DNA from: Lentisphaerae bacterium ADurb.Bin242
GTDB lineage: Bacteria > Verrucomicrobiota > Lentisphaeria > Victivallales > UBA1829
NCBI GenBank assembly: GCA_002069785.1
Contig: MWCA01000044.1
Span: 1-46,263 of the forward strand
Reading direction: 5' to 3'
DNA length: 46,263 nucleotides
Shown here: positions 35,649 to 45,238 of the stretch, in pieces
How positions within the stretch are numbered: the stretch's first letter is position 1
Layout: each line of letters begins with the position of its first letter
Position numbers and translations under genes: made by a program
Notes under the pieces: model-generated
Told to the model about the DNA's origin: nothing
The model's database searches: none
The model's input: the letters and a program-made list of their open reading frames with translations, nothing else

Positions 35649-37432
35649 ACATTCTGCACTACGATATTGCCCGGGGATGTTATCTGCGTCCGGAGGAATT
35701 CAAGAAAGCAATGAAGCTGGCCCGCGACAATAGTTTTGACGCTTTTTTGCCATATCTGGAAAATATGCTTCAATTGAAAACGGTGGAAAAAGCATGTCCG
35801 TCCTGTGCGATTACTCCGAATCAGTGGAGAGAATATGGCATCTATGCCGGAAAGATCGGCATTGAATTATTCGGACACTTCAACGTCATCGGGCATACTG
35901 CGGCAATTCGAAGGGCTTATCCGGAACTCGGAGAAGAGGAGTTCAATCCGGCGAGTGCAACGGTAAAACAATGGATGATCGACTCTCTGGCGGAATATTG
36001 TTCCTTTTTCAACGGCCGTTACATGCTTATTGGCGGCGATGAATGGCAGGCGCCCTCGCAATTGCTTAAAGATCCGGAATTCAAGGCGGGGATTGCATGG
36101 GCTGAATACCTCAATACGGCGATCGAGTTTCTGACTGAACGCAATATTACGCCAATCGTCTGGCATGATGTGCTTTTTCATTATCCGGAGACATTTGCAA
36201 TTCTATCCCGTAAGGCGATTATTGCATTCTGGTATTATCATGTCAATCTTGGCGGTTATCCGGGATTGAAGATGTTACGCGAGCATGGATTCCGCACTAT
36301 TGCGGCTTCCTCTATCAAAAACGGCGCAGAGGACGGACGCCTGGCGGCTTTGCGGATGGCAAAGAAGGAACAGAAGAAATATCGGGCCGAGGGAATTATG
36401 GTCACCAGTTGGGAGGAGGTTTACGCCGCTCAGCAAAACCTGGCGGTCCCGATTGCCGGAAAAATTCTCCGGGAGGTCCCGCTGTCGGAGGAGGATCGGA
36501 ATTTCATCCGGTTCTCCACTGTCACAAAATATCTGAGCCGGATACCGGAAACCTCTCCTCATTATCTCCAGGCAAAAAAAAATCAGCAAACCACAGCGGA
36601 AAAACTGACAGGTGAACGTGATTTTTTTGTAGCGCTGGCGCAAAACAACCATAAAGTTTTGCTGGCAGATTTTGCCCGGCGCTGTTATCCGGAGGGGCCG
36701 CGTTGGAATAAATTGAATGAAAAGGCAAAGCATGAATTTTCTCTGCGGCAAAAGCATGCAGCCGGACGGTGGCTCCAGCTTACGGTGACCAATGGAGATG
36801 AACAATTCAGCATTTATCCGGATTTTGGCTGGTCGCTTCAGAATTGGCATATCGGAGACCTGGTGATTGTGGAAGATCACATCAAGGATAAGTTGGGCAC
36901 GGAGTTGCTGCCCCCCGGAGGTTACCGGAGTTACACCAAAATTCTGGGATTCCGTCCGGCGTGGTCGGTGGGGGCAGGACAACATCCTTGTATCGTCTGG
37001 CAATATCCGTTCGTCAGCAAAGTATTGAAAGAAACTTCAAAACAGATTGTGGTGGAATTTCAGCAAACATTGCCCCATGTTTGTTTGCAATATCGTTTGA
37101 GGGTAAGCAAGGATCGCCAAGGCTTTGAACTTGATCTGCGGGCCAGAAACTTAATAGAGAATTTGTGTGGTGCTTTCACCTGGAATTTACCGATACAGCC
37201 ACACGATATCAAGTCAATACGTGAAATGTTGTTTATTCATTCCAATATACTGACAATGGAACGGGGCAGATACCGTCTGGAGTTCAAAGTGCCGCGTCGG
37301 GATGCGGCAGGTTTTCGTATTGACCGCGGGAAGCATTTTTTTACCCCGGACCTTCAAGGGAAATTCCGATTTTTAAGATTCGGGCAAATTGTTGAATCAC
37401 ATTGGGATTTCAACATCATCAAGCACACCTGA
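35645..37432 (+). CDS. GH20-like glycosidase with mutarotase-like C-terminal domain
   Basis: 595 residues; the ATG overlaps the upstream stop (ATGA). The N-terminal about 330 residues form a TIM barrel with MLIGGDEWQ, placing D132-E133 at the GH20 catalytic pair; ELFGHFNVIGH (74-84) fits the preceding barrel strands. Residues about 375-595 resemble the beta-sandwich of aldose epimerases or GH-associated domains (SIYPDFGWSLQNWHIGD). No signal peptide. Base composition is clearly lower in G+C than its operon partners (37081-37140: 27 of 60) and it uses TTA, AAT and GTT codons freely, suggesting recent acquisition into the operon. It is convergent with the minus-strand cluster; no terminator is obvious in the 92-bp gap. 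Confidence 0.75.
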   Translation: MNILHYDIARGCYLRPEEFKKAMKLARDNSFDAFLPYLENMLQLKTVEKACPSCAITPNQWREYGIYAGKIGIELFGHFNVIGHTAAIRRAYPELGEEEFNPASATVKQWMIDSLAEYCSFFNGRYMLIGGDEWQAPSQLLKDPEFKAGIAWAEYLNTAIEFLTERNITPIVWHDVLFHYPETFAILSRKAIIAFWYYHVNLGGYPGLKMLREHGFRTIAASSIKNGAEDGRLAALRMAKKEQKKYRAEGIMVTSWEEVYAAQQNLAVPIAGKILREVPLSEEDRNFIRFSTVTKYLSRIPETSPHYLQAKKNQQTTAEKLTGERDFFVALAQNNHKVLLADFARRCYPEGPRWNKLNEKAKHEFSLRQKHAAGRWLQLTVTNGDEQFSIYPDFGWSLQNWHIGDLVIVEDHIKDKLGTELLPPGGYRSYTKILGFRPAWSVGAGQHPCIVWQYPFVSKVLKETSKQIVVEFQQTLPHVCLQYRLRVSKDRQGFELDLRARNLIENLCGAFTWNLPIQPHDIKSIREMLFIHSNILTMERGRYRLEFKVPRRDAAGFRIDRGKHFFTPDLQGKFRFLRFGQIVESHWDFNIIKHT

Positions 37433-37524
37433 GAAGTCTTTCTTTACCAACACCGGAACGTCAGGGCACGATCGTCCACTATACGCCCGCCCGCTGACAT
37501 TTCCTCCCACTGCCTCCGCCACGC

Positions 37525-40050
37525 TCACTCCACGCGGAGTTTGCCGCCGGCTTTTTTCCCGGAGGCCAGTTCGGTGACGCTCAAAGTCCAGTCGCCCGGT
37601 TTCGTATTCAGCGGGGGAAGAATGGTTCCGGTGTAAACGCCGTCCTTCATCGCGGCAAAGGCACTGTCGTCGGTTGCGACACCGTCGGCGTCTTCGACGG
37701 CGATCCGGAGGGGAATCAGAGCCTCGACCGCTTTCCCGTCCGTATCCGCCAATCTCACCTCATACCGGACCGGCTGTCCCCGTTTGACCGCGCCGGGAAG
37801 CTCCAGCGACAGTTTTCCGACCGCATTCGGAAGGATCAGCAAAAGGCGGCCGTCATTCGTCGAGAAATCCACGGGAATCGTGGTGGTTCCGCCGCGGCTT
37901 TCAAAAGGGACTGCCTGATGCTTCACGAGATCGTACACCCCTCCGGCATGGCGTTTCACCGTCACCTTCCCCCGGTTCGGCAACCCTTTCTCCATCACGA
38001 GCCCGTAGGGGCCGAAATAGTCCCCGAACGTGCGTTTGTCGTTGATGACGAACAGATAGTCCGCGTCCTTCCAGGAGCGGACCCACGTGACGAGGTCTTT
38101 ATCCGTCGAATCGGAATAGGGCCGATGATAGGGGGCAAGCTGACGGCGGAGATCGGAGGCGGCCTGCTGGAGGGCCTCCTTGTCCTTCTTCGGATCGCGG
38201 GAACGGAGGATCTCCCGGATGGGAATGTCGGGCGTGATCCCCGGCACCACATGTTCATCCGCGACCAGGATGCCGCCTTTGCGCTGGAACTCCTGGATTT
38301 TGCGGAACACCGGCTCGGTCAGCACATCGCAATGGGGCATCACAAGCACCTTGAGGTTTCCGAAACCGTCGCGCAGAATCGTTTCCTCATACACGACCGC
38401 GGGGGAAAGGTTCGCCCACATCAGCATCAGGTTCGCATCGAAAATCCAGCCGGACCATCCCCAGGTTCCGCGTCCGGCAAAGATCGAGGCCGGAAAGCTC
38501 TCCAGAACGGCGACCTCCGGCTTGCGTTCGGGAATCTGTTTCAGGACCGGTCCCAGCGGACGCACGACCTGAAGAAGAAACTCCGAGAGAACTTCCTTCG
38601 TCTTCAAGTGGGTGCACTGGTAGCCGGCATCCTTCTTGAAGTTCGGACGGGCCGGATCGGGAATCAGGGAATCGTAGCCATGGAACATAATGCCCGACAC
38701 ATGCCGTGAAATCTGCGTCCAGACTGCCTCCCGCATCAGGTCCGGAGCCAAAGTAATGTAGGGCGCTCTCGGGAATTCCCCGACCCACCCGGGTTCATTG
38801 GCGACTTTTTGGCCGATCGGGGCCGTCACGCTGCGGTAGGTGATGATCTGGGTCATGTTCATGACGCCCTGCCCCGGGCATCCCGCCGCCATGGCCTGGA
38901 GTTCGGAGGTGTTGGCGCCGATGTTGATCGGATCGGGATAGGCGTAGGTCCAGTGGCTCAGGTAGTCGACCTTCCCGCCGCTTCCCCACACGGGCGGCAC
39001 GCGGACCGCCGGATCGAAGAAGCTCCAGAACGGGCGTTTGATGTGTTTCTTATAGCTTTCATGGATCAGCGTGTGCAGCGGATTCCAGCCGTCGCCATCC
39101 TTCCAGAACCAGCGGTAGTAGACATACAACGGATCATTTTCGGGAATCACGCGGGAAACCGGAAAGCCTTTGATCCGCGAATAATGGGGGGCGGTTTTGT
39201 CTTCCACTTCCGGCGGAATGTCGAAACCGGCAAACTTTTTGAAGGCGGCGGGTTCGAATTTCCCGAAGGACGGATTCGTATTGTCGCGGATTTCCGAGTT
39301 GATCAGGAGTCCGTCCAGTCCCGGATGGTCTTTGAAAGTTTCGGCGGTTTTTTCGGAAATGTCACGGCAGAGCTCGCGGGCGCCGTCATTGGAGGCTTCC
39401 ATATTATGGGAACCGGTGCGGGGTTTGCCGTCGCGTCCGTAACGGGGGAATTGGTCCCGGTATTTCGGAATGTGCGGAGTAAGACAGTAGTCCAGAATCC
39501 GGAACTCATCCGCGAGCACGGCGTCATACCGTTTCATCCGGTTTCGGATGATGGGCGGTTTCTCCCAGTCGCGGGTGAAGATCATGGAGGCGGATTCCAC
39601 GCCGTGGGTGAACCCCATGTCCTTGAAAATCCTGTAGTCGCTCCGGAATCCCCAGACCACGACGGGCATGATGTCGTACGGAACGGGAGCAATCAGCAGC
39701 TCCGCGTTTTTTTCGACGGTCACCTCTTTTCCGTTTTCGGTCGCGGCAACTTTCAGGAGACAGGAATATTTTCCGGTTTTCAGCCGCGTCTCCACGGGCA
39801 GCTTCACCCGCACCGACGTCCTGGCGTTGATCTCGCGCAGGGAAACGGAAACCTCCTTCTGACCGTCCACGGTTCCGCGGAGAACCACGCCGGAAAGCGG
39901 GGAGGCGCCCTTGTTGACGATTTCGATTTCCCATTTCGCATCCGGTTCATTCCGGAAGAAGGCGCAGCGCCCGTACGGTTCCACGGACAGCTCCGCCGCC
40001 CAAATTCCGCAGGAAGCCAGCAGGAGCACAGTAACGATATGAATTCGCAT
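37525..40050 (-). CDS. Large secreted glycoside hydrolase-like protein (TIM barrel plus GATase-like domain)
   Basis: 841 residues from the ATG at 40050, seven bases after GAGG; an ATG at 40062 overlapping the previous stop (ATGA) is equally possible. A signal peptide ends IWA. Residues about 20-115 are a beta-sandwich (VEPYGRCAFF, IEIVNKG, SVRVKLPVETRL). The middle is TIM-barrel-like (GLLINSEIRD, VDYLSHWTYAYPDP), then a beta-galactosidase-trimerisation-like region (NLKVLVMPHCDVLTEPVF, FQRKGGILVADEH), then a C-terminal beta domain ending at Glu. No catalytic pair can be assigned with certainty. It is the last gene of the 42652-37525 operon and should act in the periplasm or outside. Confidence 0.65.
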   Translation of the reverse strand: MRIHIVTVLLLASCGIWAAELSVEPYGRCAFFRNEPDAKWEIEIVNKGASPLSGVVLRGTVDGQKEVSVSLREINARTSVRVKLPVETRLKTGKYSCLLKVAATENGKEVTVEKNAELLIAPVPYDIMPVVVWGFRSDYRIFKDMGFTHGVESASMIFTRDWEKPPIIRNRMKRYDAVLADEFRILDYCLTPHIPKYRDQFPRYGRDGKPRTGSHNMEASNDGARELCRDISEKTAETFKDHPGLDGLLINSEIRDNTNPSFGKFEPAAFKKFAGFDIPPEVEDKTAPHYSRIKGFPVSRVIPENDPLYVYYRWFWKDGDGWNPLHTLIHESYKKHIKRPFWSFFDPAVRVPPVWGSGGKVDYLSHWTYAYPDPINIGANTSELQAMAAGCPGQGVMNMTQIITYRSVTAPIGQKVANEPGWVGEFPRAPYITLAPDLMREAVWTQISRHVSGIMFHGYDSLIPDPARPNFKKDAGYQCTHLKTKEVLSEFLLQVVRPLGPVLKQIPERKPEVAVLESFPASIFAGRGTWGWSGWIFDANLMLMWANLSPAVVYEETILRDGFGNLKVLVMPHCDVLTEPVFRKIQEFQRKGGILVADEHVVPGITPDIPIREILRSRDPKKDKEALQQAASDLRRQLAPYHRPYSDSTDKDLVTWVRSWKDADYLFVINDKRTFGDYFGPYGLVMEKGLPNRGKVTVKRHAGGVYDLVKHQAVPFESRGGTTTIPVDFSTNDGRLLLILPNAVGKLSLELPGAVKRGQPVRYEVRLADTDGKAVEALIPLRIAVEDADGVATDDSAFAAMKDGVYTGTILPPLNTKPGDWTLSVTELASGKKAGGKLRVE

Positions 40051-40058
40051 GACAGACC

Positions 40059-40778
40059 TCATTTCTTTTCTGTTTTCGGGAAGGTGTAGAGTTTCACTTC
40101 AAAGATGTCGCCGTCGAAGTGATTGTACGTGGACCCGACACGGTCCCCGATGACGGTATTGTATACGGCAGGGGATACGGCGCCGCCGACTTTGGCTTTG
40201 ACCACCTGATTCACCGCGCCGTCCACCCGGAAGGTCCCCTGGCGGACCCCGTCATACTCGAAGGAAACCGTATGGATTTTCCCCTCCTCCAGTTTTACCG
40301 GCGCGCCCGTGAACATATCCGAGTTTCCCCCGTGTCCGATGCATGCGGCGGGACGGAACAAGTCGTTCTGTGCGCGAATCAGAAAAAACGCAATGCCGTG
40401 ATGATAAGAGGGATTGTCTTTTTTCGGAAAATAAAAAATATATTTGCTGTCCCATATCACCAGATTCACTTGTGAGCTGGTCTGTTCGCGCAGCCGTATT
40501 TTCGCTTCGAGGCGGAATCCCCCGCCCGGGGAAAGCGCCGGATATTTCTCCGCCAGCACAATGCCTTCCGGTTTCTCCTGCCGGGACATGCCGACGGCGA
40601 GATACTTCCCTTCTTTTTCATCCCCGGCGATCTGCGTGGCGCCCCGGACGGCGGCTTTGAATCTGCCGTCCATGCTGTTGAGGCTCCCTTTCGTGAAATC
40701 CCAGTGGGCGGTCAATTCCTCCGCATACGTCATCCCGGCCCCCACAAACAATCCGGCAATCATCAGTTTTTTCCACAT
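40059..40778 (-). CDS. Secreted LamG/concanavalin-like protein
   Basis: 239 residues from the ATG at 40778 (GAAGG six bases upstream); an ATG at 40796 overlapping the previous stop is the alternative. MWKKLMIAGLFVGAGMTYA is a signal peptide. The rest fits a LamG/ConA jelly roll: HWDFTKGSLNSMDG at the start, GFRLEAKIRL, GKIHTVSFEYDGVRQGTFRVDG and FDGDIFEVKLYTFP at the end. Such domains bind glycans or laminin-like ligands. It overlaps the TIM-barrel-like gene by a few bases if that gene starts at 40062. Confidence 0.75.
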   Translation of the reverse strand: MWKKLMIAGLFVGAGMTYAEELTAHWDFTKGSLNSMDGRFKAAVRGATQIAGDEKEGKYLAVGMSRQEKPEGIVLAEKYPALSPGGGFRLEAKIRLREQTSSQVNLVIWDSKYIFYFPKKDNPSYHHGIAFFLIRAQNDLFRPAACIGHGGNSDMFTGAPVKLEEGKIHTVSFEYDGVRQGTFRVDGAVNQVVKAKVGGAVSPAVYNTVIGDRVGSTYNHFDGDIFEVKLYTFPKTEKK

Positions 40779-40792
40779 TTCAAACCTTCTTT

Positions 40793-41752
40793 TCATTTCA
40801 GGACATCCACTGCAACCGGTTTCCAGATTCCCCCCGCGGCCGTAGTGTCCTCGACCCGGACGACCAGCAGATTTTCAGCGTTCCACCGGATCTCCCGGGT
40901 GACATCCAGCGCGAACGGACGGTTCCACCCGTTCGGGCCGATGTCATGCTGTCCGACGTAAATCCCGTTGAGCCAGACCCACGCGGATTCGTCGACCGCG
41001 CCGAACGCCAGTTCCACCGCCTCGGAATCGATCTTTTCCGGCATTCGAAACCGGAGCCGGTACCACGCGATGCCGTCGTAGCCGGGGTATCCCTGTTGTT
41101 CCCAGGCTCCGATCTTGAGCTTCTTCCATTTGGAATCGTCGAAATCGGCCTTAAAAAAGTCCTTTTCATGGCCGTTGCCCATCGGATCGGCGCGGAAACT
41201 CCATCCTTCCAGCGGCAACGGGATCGACTTCACCTTTATGATCTCATGGTCGAAAGTGGGATTGTCCTTCAGCCGCTTGTTCTCCCGGTAAAAAGTGAAG
41301 TTGACCAGCTTGGACGCCTGACGGCGGAATTCCGGAGTCGATCCCCTGTCGGCAATCCATTTCAAGAGCCGGACGGAATTTTCCTTCTGTTTCAAGTGAC
41401 GGGAGAAGGCAATCAGCAGGGCGATCACCTGGGGATCGGAATCCGCCGCCATTTTTTCCATTTCCGGAAGGGCGGCGTCTCCATACCGGCTGCCGTATTC
41501 ATACAGGGAACGCCGCCGGATCAGCGGATCGGGGTCCGACATCCCGGCCAGGACCGTTTCCCGGAATATCGCCGGATTTTCCAGCAGACGCCGGAAGGCG
41601 GCGCGCCGCAGAACGGGGTCCTTTCCGTTCATTGCCTCGCGGCACAACGCCGGATCGTCCAGTTTTTTCAGTTCTCCGATTCCGTCCGTATTCCCGGCCA
41701 GAACCGGCAGGATTCCCGCAGCCAGCAGGAACGCAAGCCTCCAATACCTCAT
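40793..41752 (-). CDS. Secreted HEAT-repeat protein with GH2-type sugar-binding jelly roll
   Basis: 319 residues from the ATG at 41752 (GGGAGA six bases upstream); the open frame to 41839 is an unlikely extension. Signal peptide MRYWRLAFLLAAGILPVLA. Residues about 25-150 are short helical repeats of HEAT type (LLENPAIFRETVLAGMSDPDPLIRRR). Residues about 185-319 are the GH2 N-terminal sugar-binding fold (WYRLRFRMPE, VWLNGIYVG, ALDVTREIRWNAENLLVVRVED). It has no catalytic domain. It is in the 42652-37525 operon, 93 bp after the pseudopilin gene. Confidence 0.75.
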   Translation of the reverse strand: MRYWRLAFLLAAGILPVLAGNTDGIGELKKLDDPALCREAMNGKDPVLRRAAFRRLLENPAIFRETVLAGMSDPDPLIRRRSLYEYGSRYGDAALPEMEKMAADSDPQVIALLIAFSRHLKQKENSVRLLKWIADRGSTPEFRRQASKLVNFTFYRENKRLKDNPTFDHEIIKVKSIPLPLEGWSFRADPMGNGHEKDFFKADFDDSKWKKLKIGAWEQQGYPGYDGIAWYRLRFRMPEKIDSEAVELAFGAVDESAWVWLNGIYVGQHDIGPNGWNRPFALDVTREIRWNAENLLVVRVEDTTAAGGIWKPVAVDVLK

Positions 41753-41845
41753 ATTTTTCTCCCATTTATAAAGGTGTTTCAGTGTAAATGCAAGTTCGGT
41801 TTCCAGCCCGAAGCCGGACCCTCGAAATCGCCGGGTCACGGCAAA

Positions 41846-42652
41846 TCACTTATAGGTGTCGAACCCCCGGACAAACATCAGGCGGCTGCTGAAATCAGAA
41901 AGAGGGGTTGCAGCCGGTGTCCATCTCCTGAATTCGGCGTACCGGACCCCTTCCACGTGAGTGTCCATAAAAAGCATATTGGATTTTCCTTTTGTGGGCT
42001 CGGCGCTCGTAATGGTGGTCGAGCGCATACGGGGATCCGGAGAGGCATGCCGGAACGCGGGCGTCCCCGGTCCGGCCAGTGTAAAGCCGTTGAGAACCAT
42101 GCTGTCGGCTACCAGGAACGCCTGCGACGGGATCGTCAGACAGTTGAGGCGGCGCTGGAATTCAGTGCTGGAGGTCCGCGTGTTGCTCAATCCGCTCAAA
42201 AACACATTGAGGGCATAGTGGGTATAGCTGAAATTCCCGTTGGAATAGGCGCCGAACGGGACCGGTTCCGACGGGCAGACAAAAGTGCCTTTCGTCTGAC
42301 TTGTTCCATTTCCATAGAAGGAGGGACCGTATCCCGAGGTCAGTTTTCCGTATCCGGAATGCTTGTAGCCGGATAAAAGTCCATACCAGTGAAACGAGTA
42401 TTCATGATAGAGGAGTTTGTCTTCGGCCGACATGTAGCCCCGGACGGTGGCCGGCACGATCCAGTCCTTGTAGTCGGAAGAATAGCCGGCCTGGGCCAGT
42501 CCCATCTGCTTCATGTTGTTGACACAGGAAATCGTCTTCGCCGTATCGCGCACCTTGTTCAGCGCGGGAAGCAGCATGGACGCGAGAATGGCAATGATCG
42601 CGACCACAACCAGAAGCTCGATTAATGTAAAACTCTCCCTTTTCCTTCTCAT
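41846..42652 (-). CDS. Pseudopilin-like protein (prepilin N-terminal methylation domain, DUF1559-like)
   Basis: 268 residues; AAAGGAG seven bases before the ATG. A basic leader MRRKRES precedes [18 protein letters not shown] and [12 protein letters not shown]. The C-terminal part has a long internal loop and [11 protein letters not shown], the place of the usual D-G segment (DT here). It is the first gene of the minus-strand operon and has its own promoter. Function unknown; envelope-associated. Confidence 0.85.
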   Translation of the reverse strand: MRRKRESFTLIELLVVVAIIAILASMLLPALNKVRDTAKTISCVNNMKQMGLAQAGYSSDYKDWIVPATVRGYMSAEDKLLYHEYSFHWYGLLSGYKHSGYGKLTSGYGPSFYGNGTSQTKGTFVCPSEPVPFGAYSNGNFSYTHYALNVFLSGLSNTRTSSTEFQRRLNCLTIPSQAFLVADSMVLNGFTLAGPGTPAFRHASPDPRMRSTTITSAEPTKGKSNMLFMDTHVEGVRYAEFRRWTPAATPLSDFSSRLMFVRGFDTYK

Positions 42653-42687
42653 GATTTCTCCTTTCCATAATCTATTCCGTTTTGTTT

Positions 42688-42715
42688 ATTATATTCAGTC
42701 TTTCGCAAATAACAA
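42688..42715 (-). promoter_or_regulatory. Promoter of the 42652-37525 operon
   Basis: Minus strand TTGTTA (42715-42710), 16 bp, perfect TATAAT (42693-42688), about 36 bp before the ATG at 42652. Confidence 0.6.
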
Positions 42716-42855
42716 GACCTTTTTTCCTCTTCTGACGCATTTTCAGGAAAGATTTCCTCATGGGAAACAAACCTCCTCTTTTTCATATTCTGTTTCTCCT
42801 GAAAAACCGGTCACAATCCGGCTCGCCCTCTTCCGGTTTCCAACGGCCGCCTCCG

Positions 42856-43824
42856 TCATTTGAGCTTTTTGACGGACCCGTTAATCATCCGTTCTACATG
42901 GGAGGATACACGCACCTGACATTTTTCCTTTAAAATAAAACGGTTGACGATATAATATTCCGCCAGCGAAATGATGTGTGACGGACGGAAATACACGGTA
43001 TCCACCCGCTGGGGAAAAGGCAGGGAAACATCTTCCGGCAGGTCGAAGCCGAGAAGGCTGATGTCGTCCGGAATCCGGATGCCCAGCGTGTTCAGGGCCC
43101 GGACCGTCAGACAGGAGAGGTAGCCGGTGGGACAGAACACGGCGGTGGGCAGGGAGGATTTCTTGCGGAAGAAATCGGCAATATCCTGCTCCAGATTCCC
43201 GGCTGCATGGAAGAATTGCCATTCCACATGACATTTCGGATGGAGCAGCATGATCTCGGCGATAAAACTCTTGGCGCGCTCCATGATGGCGCAGGAGGAT
43301 TCGAGCAACAGAACCAGCACATCCCGGTGTCCGAAGCTGTAAAGATGCTGCGCAGCCAGTTTGCCTCCGACGTTGTTGTCCGGTTCAATCGAGATCTCCG
43401 CGCCCGGCACCCCGTTTGAAAAAAGGTTGATCCGCAGGATGTCCGGATTGATCTCGCGGGTCTCGACAATCACCTCATGCGTCGGACAGGAACAGAAGAC
43501 AACGATGTCGGCCTCCATGATCCGCTCCCGGAACAGTTTCCAGTCCTGCTGATGGTTGGTGACCAGGAAATTGAATCCCTTATTGGAAAGCTCCTGCATC
43601 AGTGCAAGTGCCTGGCTCCGGTGAAACAAACCGGAACTCACGTCGAACACGACATTTTCCGTGTGCGTATGGGTCTGAATATAACACCCGTTCCGGTTCA
43701 GCGTCATGATGACCCGCCGCCGCGTCGCTTCCTTAACGGAAGGGTCTCCGTTCAGCACCCGCGAAACGGTGCGGACACTGATGTTCATCGACTTGGCAAT
43801 TTCTTTCTGCGTCATTTTTTTCAT
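42856..43824 (-). CDS. LacI-family transcriptional regulator
   Basis: 322 residues. The N-terminal LacI helix-turn-helix is clear (MTQKEIAKSMNISVRTVSRVLNG with the hinge helix after it). The rest is the periplasmic-binding-type sensor (TAVFCPTG, GIRIPDDISLLGFD), so a sugar ligand is likely. It is upstream of, and on the same strand as, the pseudopilin/GH operon, and divergent from the GntR/LacI gene at 44115. Two palindromes in its promoter suggest autoregulation. A second Met at 43815 could be the start. Confidence 0.9.
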   Translation of the reverse strand: MKKMTQKEIAKSMNISVRTVSRVLNGDPSVKEATRRRVIMTLNRNGCYIQTHTHTENVVFDVSSGLFHRSQALALMQELSNKGFNFLVTNHQQDWKLFRERIMEADIVVFCSCPTHEVIVETREINPDILRINLFSNGVPGAEISIEPDNNVGGKLAAQHLYSFGHRDVLVLLLESSCAIMERAKSFIAEIMLLHPKCHVEWQFFHAAGNLEQDIADFFRKKSSLPTAVFCPTGYLSCLTVRALNTLGIRIPDDISLLGFDLPEDVSLPFPQRVDTVYFRPSHIISLAEYYIVNRFILKEKCQVRVSSHVERMINGSVKKLK

Positions 43825-43852
43825 GAGTCCGGAAAAATCCTTTCATTTCTAT

Positions 43853-43881
43853 ATTTTACGCGATCGCGAAGAAAAAAGCAA
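43853..43881 (-). promoter_or_regulatory. Promoter of the LacI gene with overlapping palindrome
   Basis: Minus strand TTGCTT (43881-43876), 17 bp, TAAAAT (43858-43853). The palindrome CGCGATCGCG (43859-43868) sits in the spacer against the -10, a typical LacI-family operator position with a central CG. Confidence 0.55.
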
Positions 43882-43884
43882 TAC

Positions 43885-43902
43885 CGTTTTATCTGTAAAA
43901 CG
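43885..43902. promoter_or_regulatory. Second palindrome near the LacI promoter
   Basis: CGTTTTA (43885-43891), TCTG, TAAAACG (43896-43902): seven perfect pairs, just upstream of the -35 of the LacI gene. It could be a second operator or belong to the divergent GntR/LacI gene. Confidence 0.45.
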
Positions 43903-44032
43903 ACATATTTCTGGCGTAAATAAGACATTTCGGAAACATTCCGGAAAAGCGGAACCGGCATCGGGTTCTCCCCGTTTCACAGGCATATGGCATTTTTTTC
44001 CGGTTTTTTTCGCAATCCGGGCCAATCAGGGC

Positions 44033-44060
44033 TTGCGGAAAATAAAAAATATGCTATAAT
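44033..44060 (+). promoter_or_regulatory. Promoter of the GntR/LacI gene with palindrome over the -10
   Basis: TTGCGG (44033-44038), 16 bp, perfect TATAAT (44055-44060). GCTATA-ATC-TATAGC (44053-44067) is a perfect palindrome covering the -10, a candidate operator. Confidence 0.55.
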
Positions 44061-44072
44061 CTATAGCAAACC

Positions 44073-44097
44073 ACATAAACAAACCACATGTTTATGT
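44073..44097. promoter_or_regulatory. Second palindrome downstream of the -10
   Basis: ACATAAAC (44073-44080) and GTTTATGT (44090-44097) are perfect inverted copies, nine bases apart, between the -10 and the start codon at 44115. Candidate GntR-type operator acting as a roadblock. Confidence 0.5.
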
Positions 44098-44114
44098 AAA
44101 GGAACGGCGCGGAA

Positions 44115-45203
44115 ATGATCTCAAAGAAAAAACAGACGAAGACAGAGGCCATCGCCAATCGGCTCCGGGATGAAATCCTGGAAGGGAGCTTCCAGGACGG
44201 CCGTCTGCCTTCCAAGCTGGATATGATCGGACACTTCGGCGTCAGCCACCGGACGATCGACGCCGTGCTGAAGCGTCTGCGCGAAGAAGGCCTGATCCGA
44301 GGCGTCCGCGGGACAGGAATCTTCATCAAGGAACAGCCGAAGGATGTCTCCAACCTGACGCACCGCCTGGTGCTGATGTTCCTGCCCCGTTATTCCATCT
44401 ATGAACATGAACCCTACGAATCTCTCCGGGATGAGGCTCTGCGGTGCGGTCTTCTGCCGGTCAACCTCATGATGCCGGGAAGTGGGAACCCGTTGAATCT
44501 TCAGGAACAGGCGACGGTCACCCAGGTTCTGCGGGCGCCCATCCGCGGGGTCCTGTACAGCGGGCGCAGCTACTGGCGCGAACCGTTTCTTGATAACTGG
44601 AAAAATATCCGCTCGGTGGCGCTGGCCATCTTCGACAGCGAGAAAGATCCTCCGGGCAGTTCCGTTCTGCTCGACTTCCGTTCCGGCGGCTATAAGACCG
44701 CACGCCATTTCATCGAAAGCGGCTGCAAACGCCTTCTGATCTTGTGCGGATATCTGGCGCCGGATGTTCCGAAGACGAAAGAATACTGGAGAAAACATGT
44801 CACCACCCTGTTCATGGAAGGCGTGCGGAAAGCAACTGCGGAAGCGGGGATTCAGCCTCCCGACATCCACTTTGTCCGCAAGGACCCGGAGAAGAGCATT
44901 TTTTCCGAAGAAGAATTCAAAGCGCTTGCCGATCAATATGACGGCATTCTCAGCACCATCGACCGATTGGCCTACGAATCGGTGGGATATGCCGGAAAAC
45001 TGGGGCTCCGGGTCCCGGAGGATCTGATGGTCTCGGGCTGTCTGGATACCATCTGGAGTCGCGGTTTCGAACACCAGATCACGACGCTCGGACAGAATCC
45101 GTCGGAAATGAGCCGGGCCGCGTTCCGGCTGCTGGAAACGGGAGGCCGCCGGCAAGTTCTTATCGAGCCGGATTTGATTATACGCAAAAGTTCCCAACGA
45201 TAA
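44115..45203 (+). CDS. GntR-type HTH with LacI-like ligand-binding domain, transcriptional regulator
   Basis: 362 residues. Residues about 8-75 form the GntR winged helix ([38 protein letters not shown]). The rest has the LacI sensor pattern ([30 protein letters not shown]). It is divergent from the LacI gene and directly upstream (35 bp) of a pseudopilin and a LamG-like gene, the same layout as at 42652. The ATG is 13 bp after AGGAACG. Confidence 0.85.
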   Translation: MISKKKQTKTEAIANRLRDEILEGSFQDGRLPSKLDMIGHFGVSHRTIDAVLKRLREEGLIRGVRGTGIFIKEQPKDVSNLTHRLVLMFLPRYSIYEHEPYESLRDEALRCGLLPVNLMMPGSGNPLNLQEQATVTQVLRAPIRGVLYSGRSYWREPFLDNWKNIRSVALAIFDSEKDPPGSSVLLDFRSGGYKTARHFIESGCKRLLILCGYLAPDVPKTKEYWRKHVTTLFMEGVRKATAEAGIQPPDIHFVRKDPEKSIFSEEEFKALADQYDGILSTIDRLAYESVGYAGKLGLRVPEDLMVSGCLDTIWSRGFEHQITTLGQNPSEMSRAAFRLLETGGRRQVLIEPDLIIRKSSQR

Positions 45204-45238
45204 ATAAAAAATATTTTACGGTTCAAGGAGGTTTCAAC

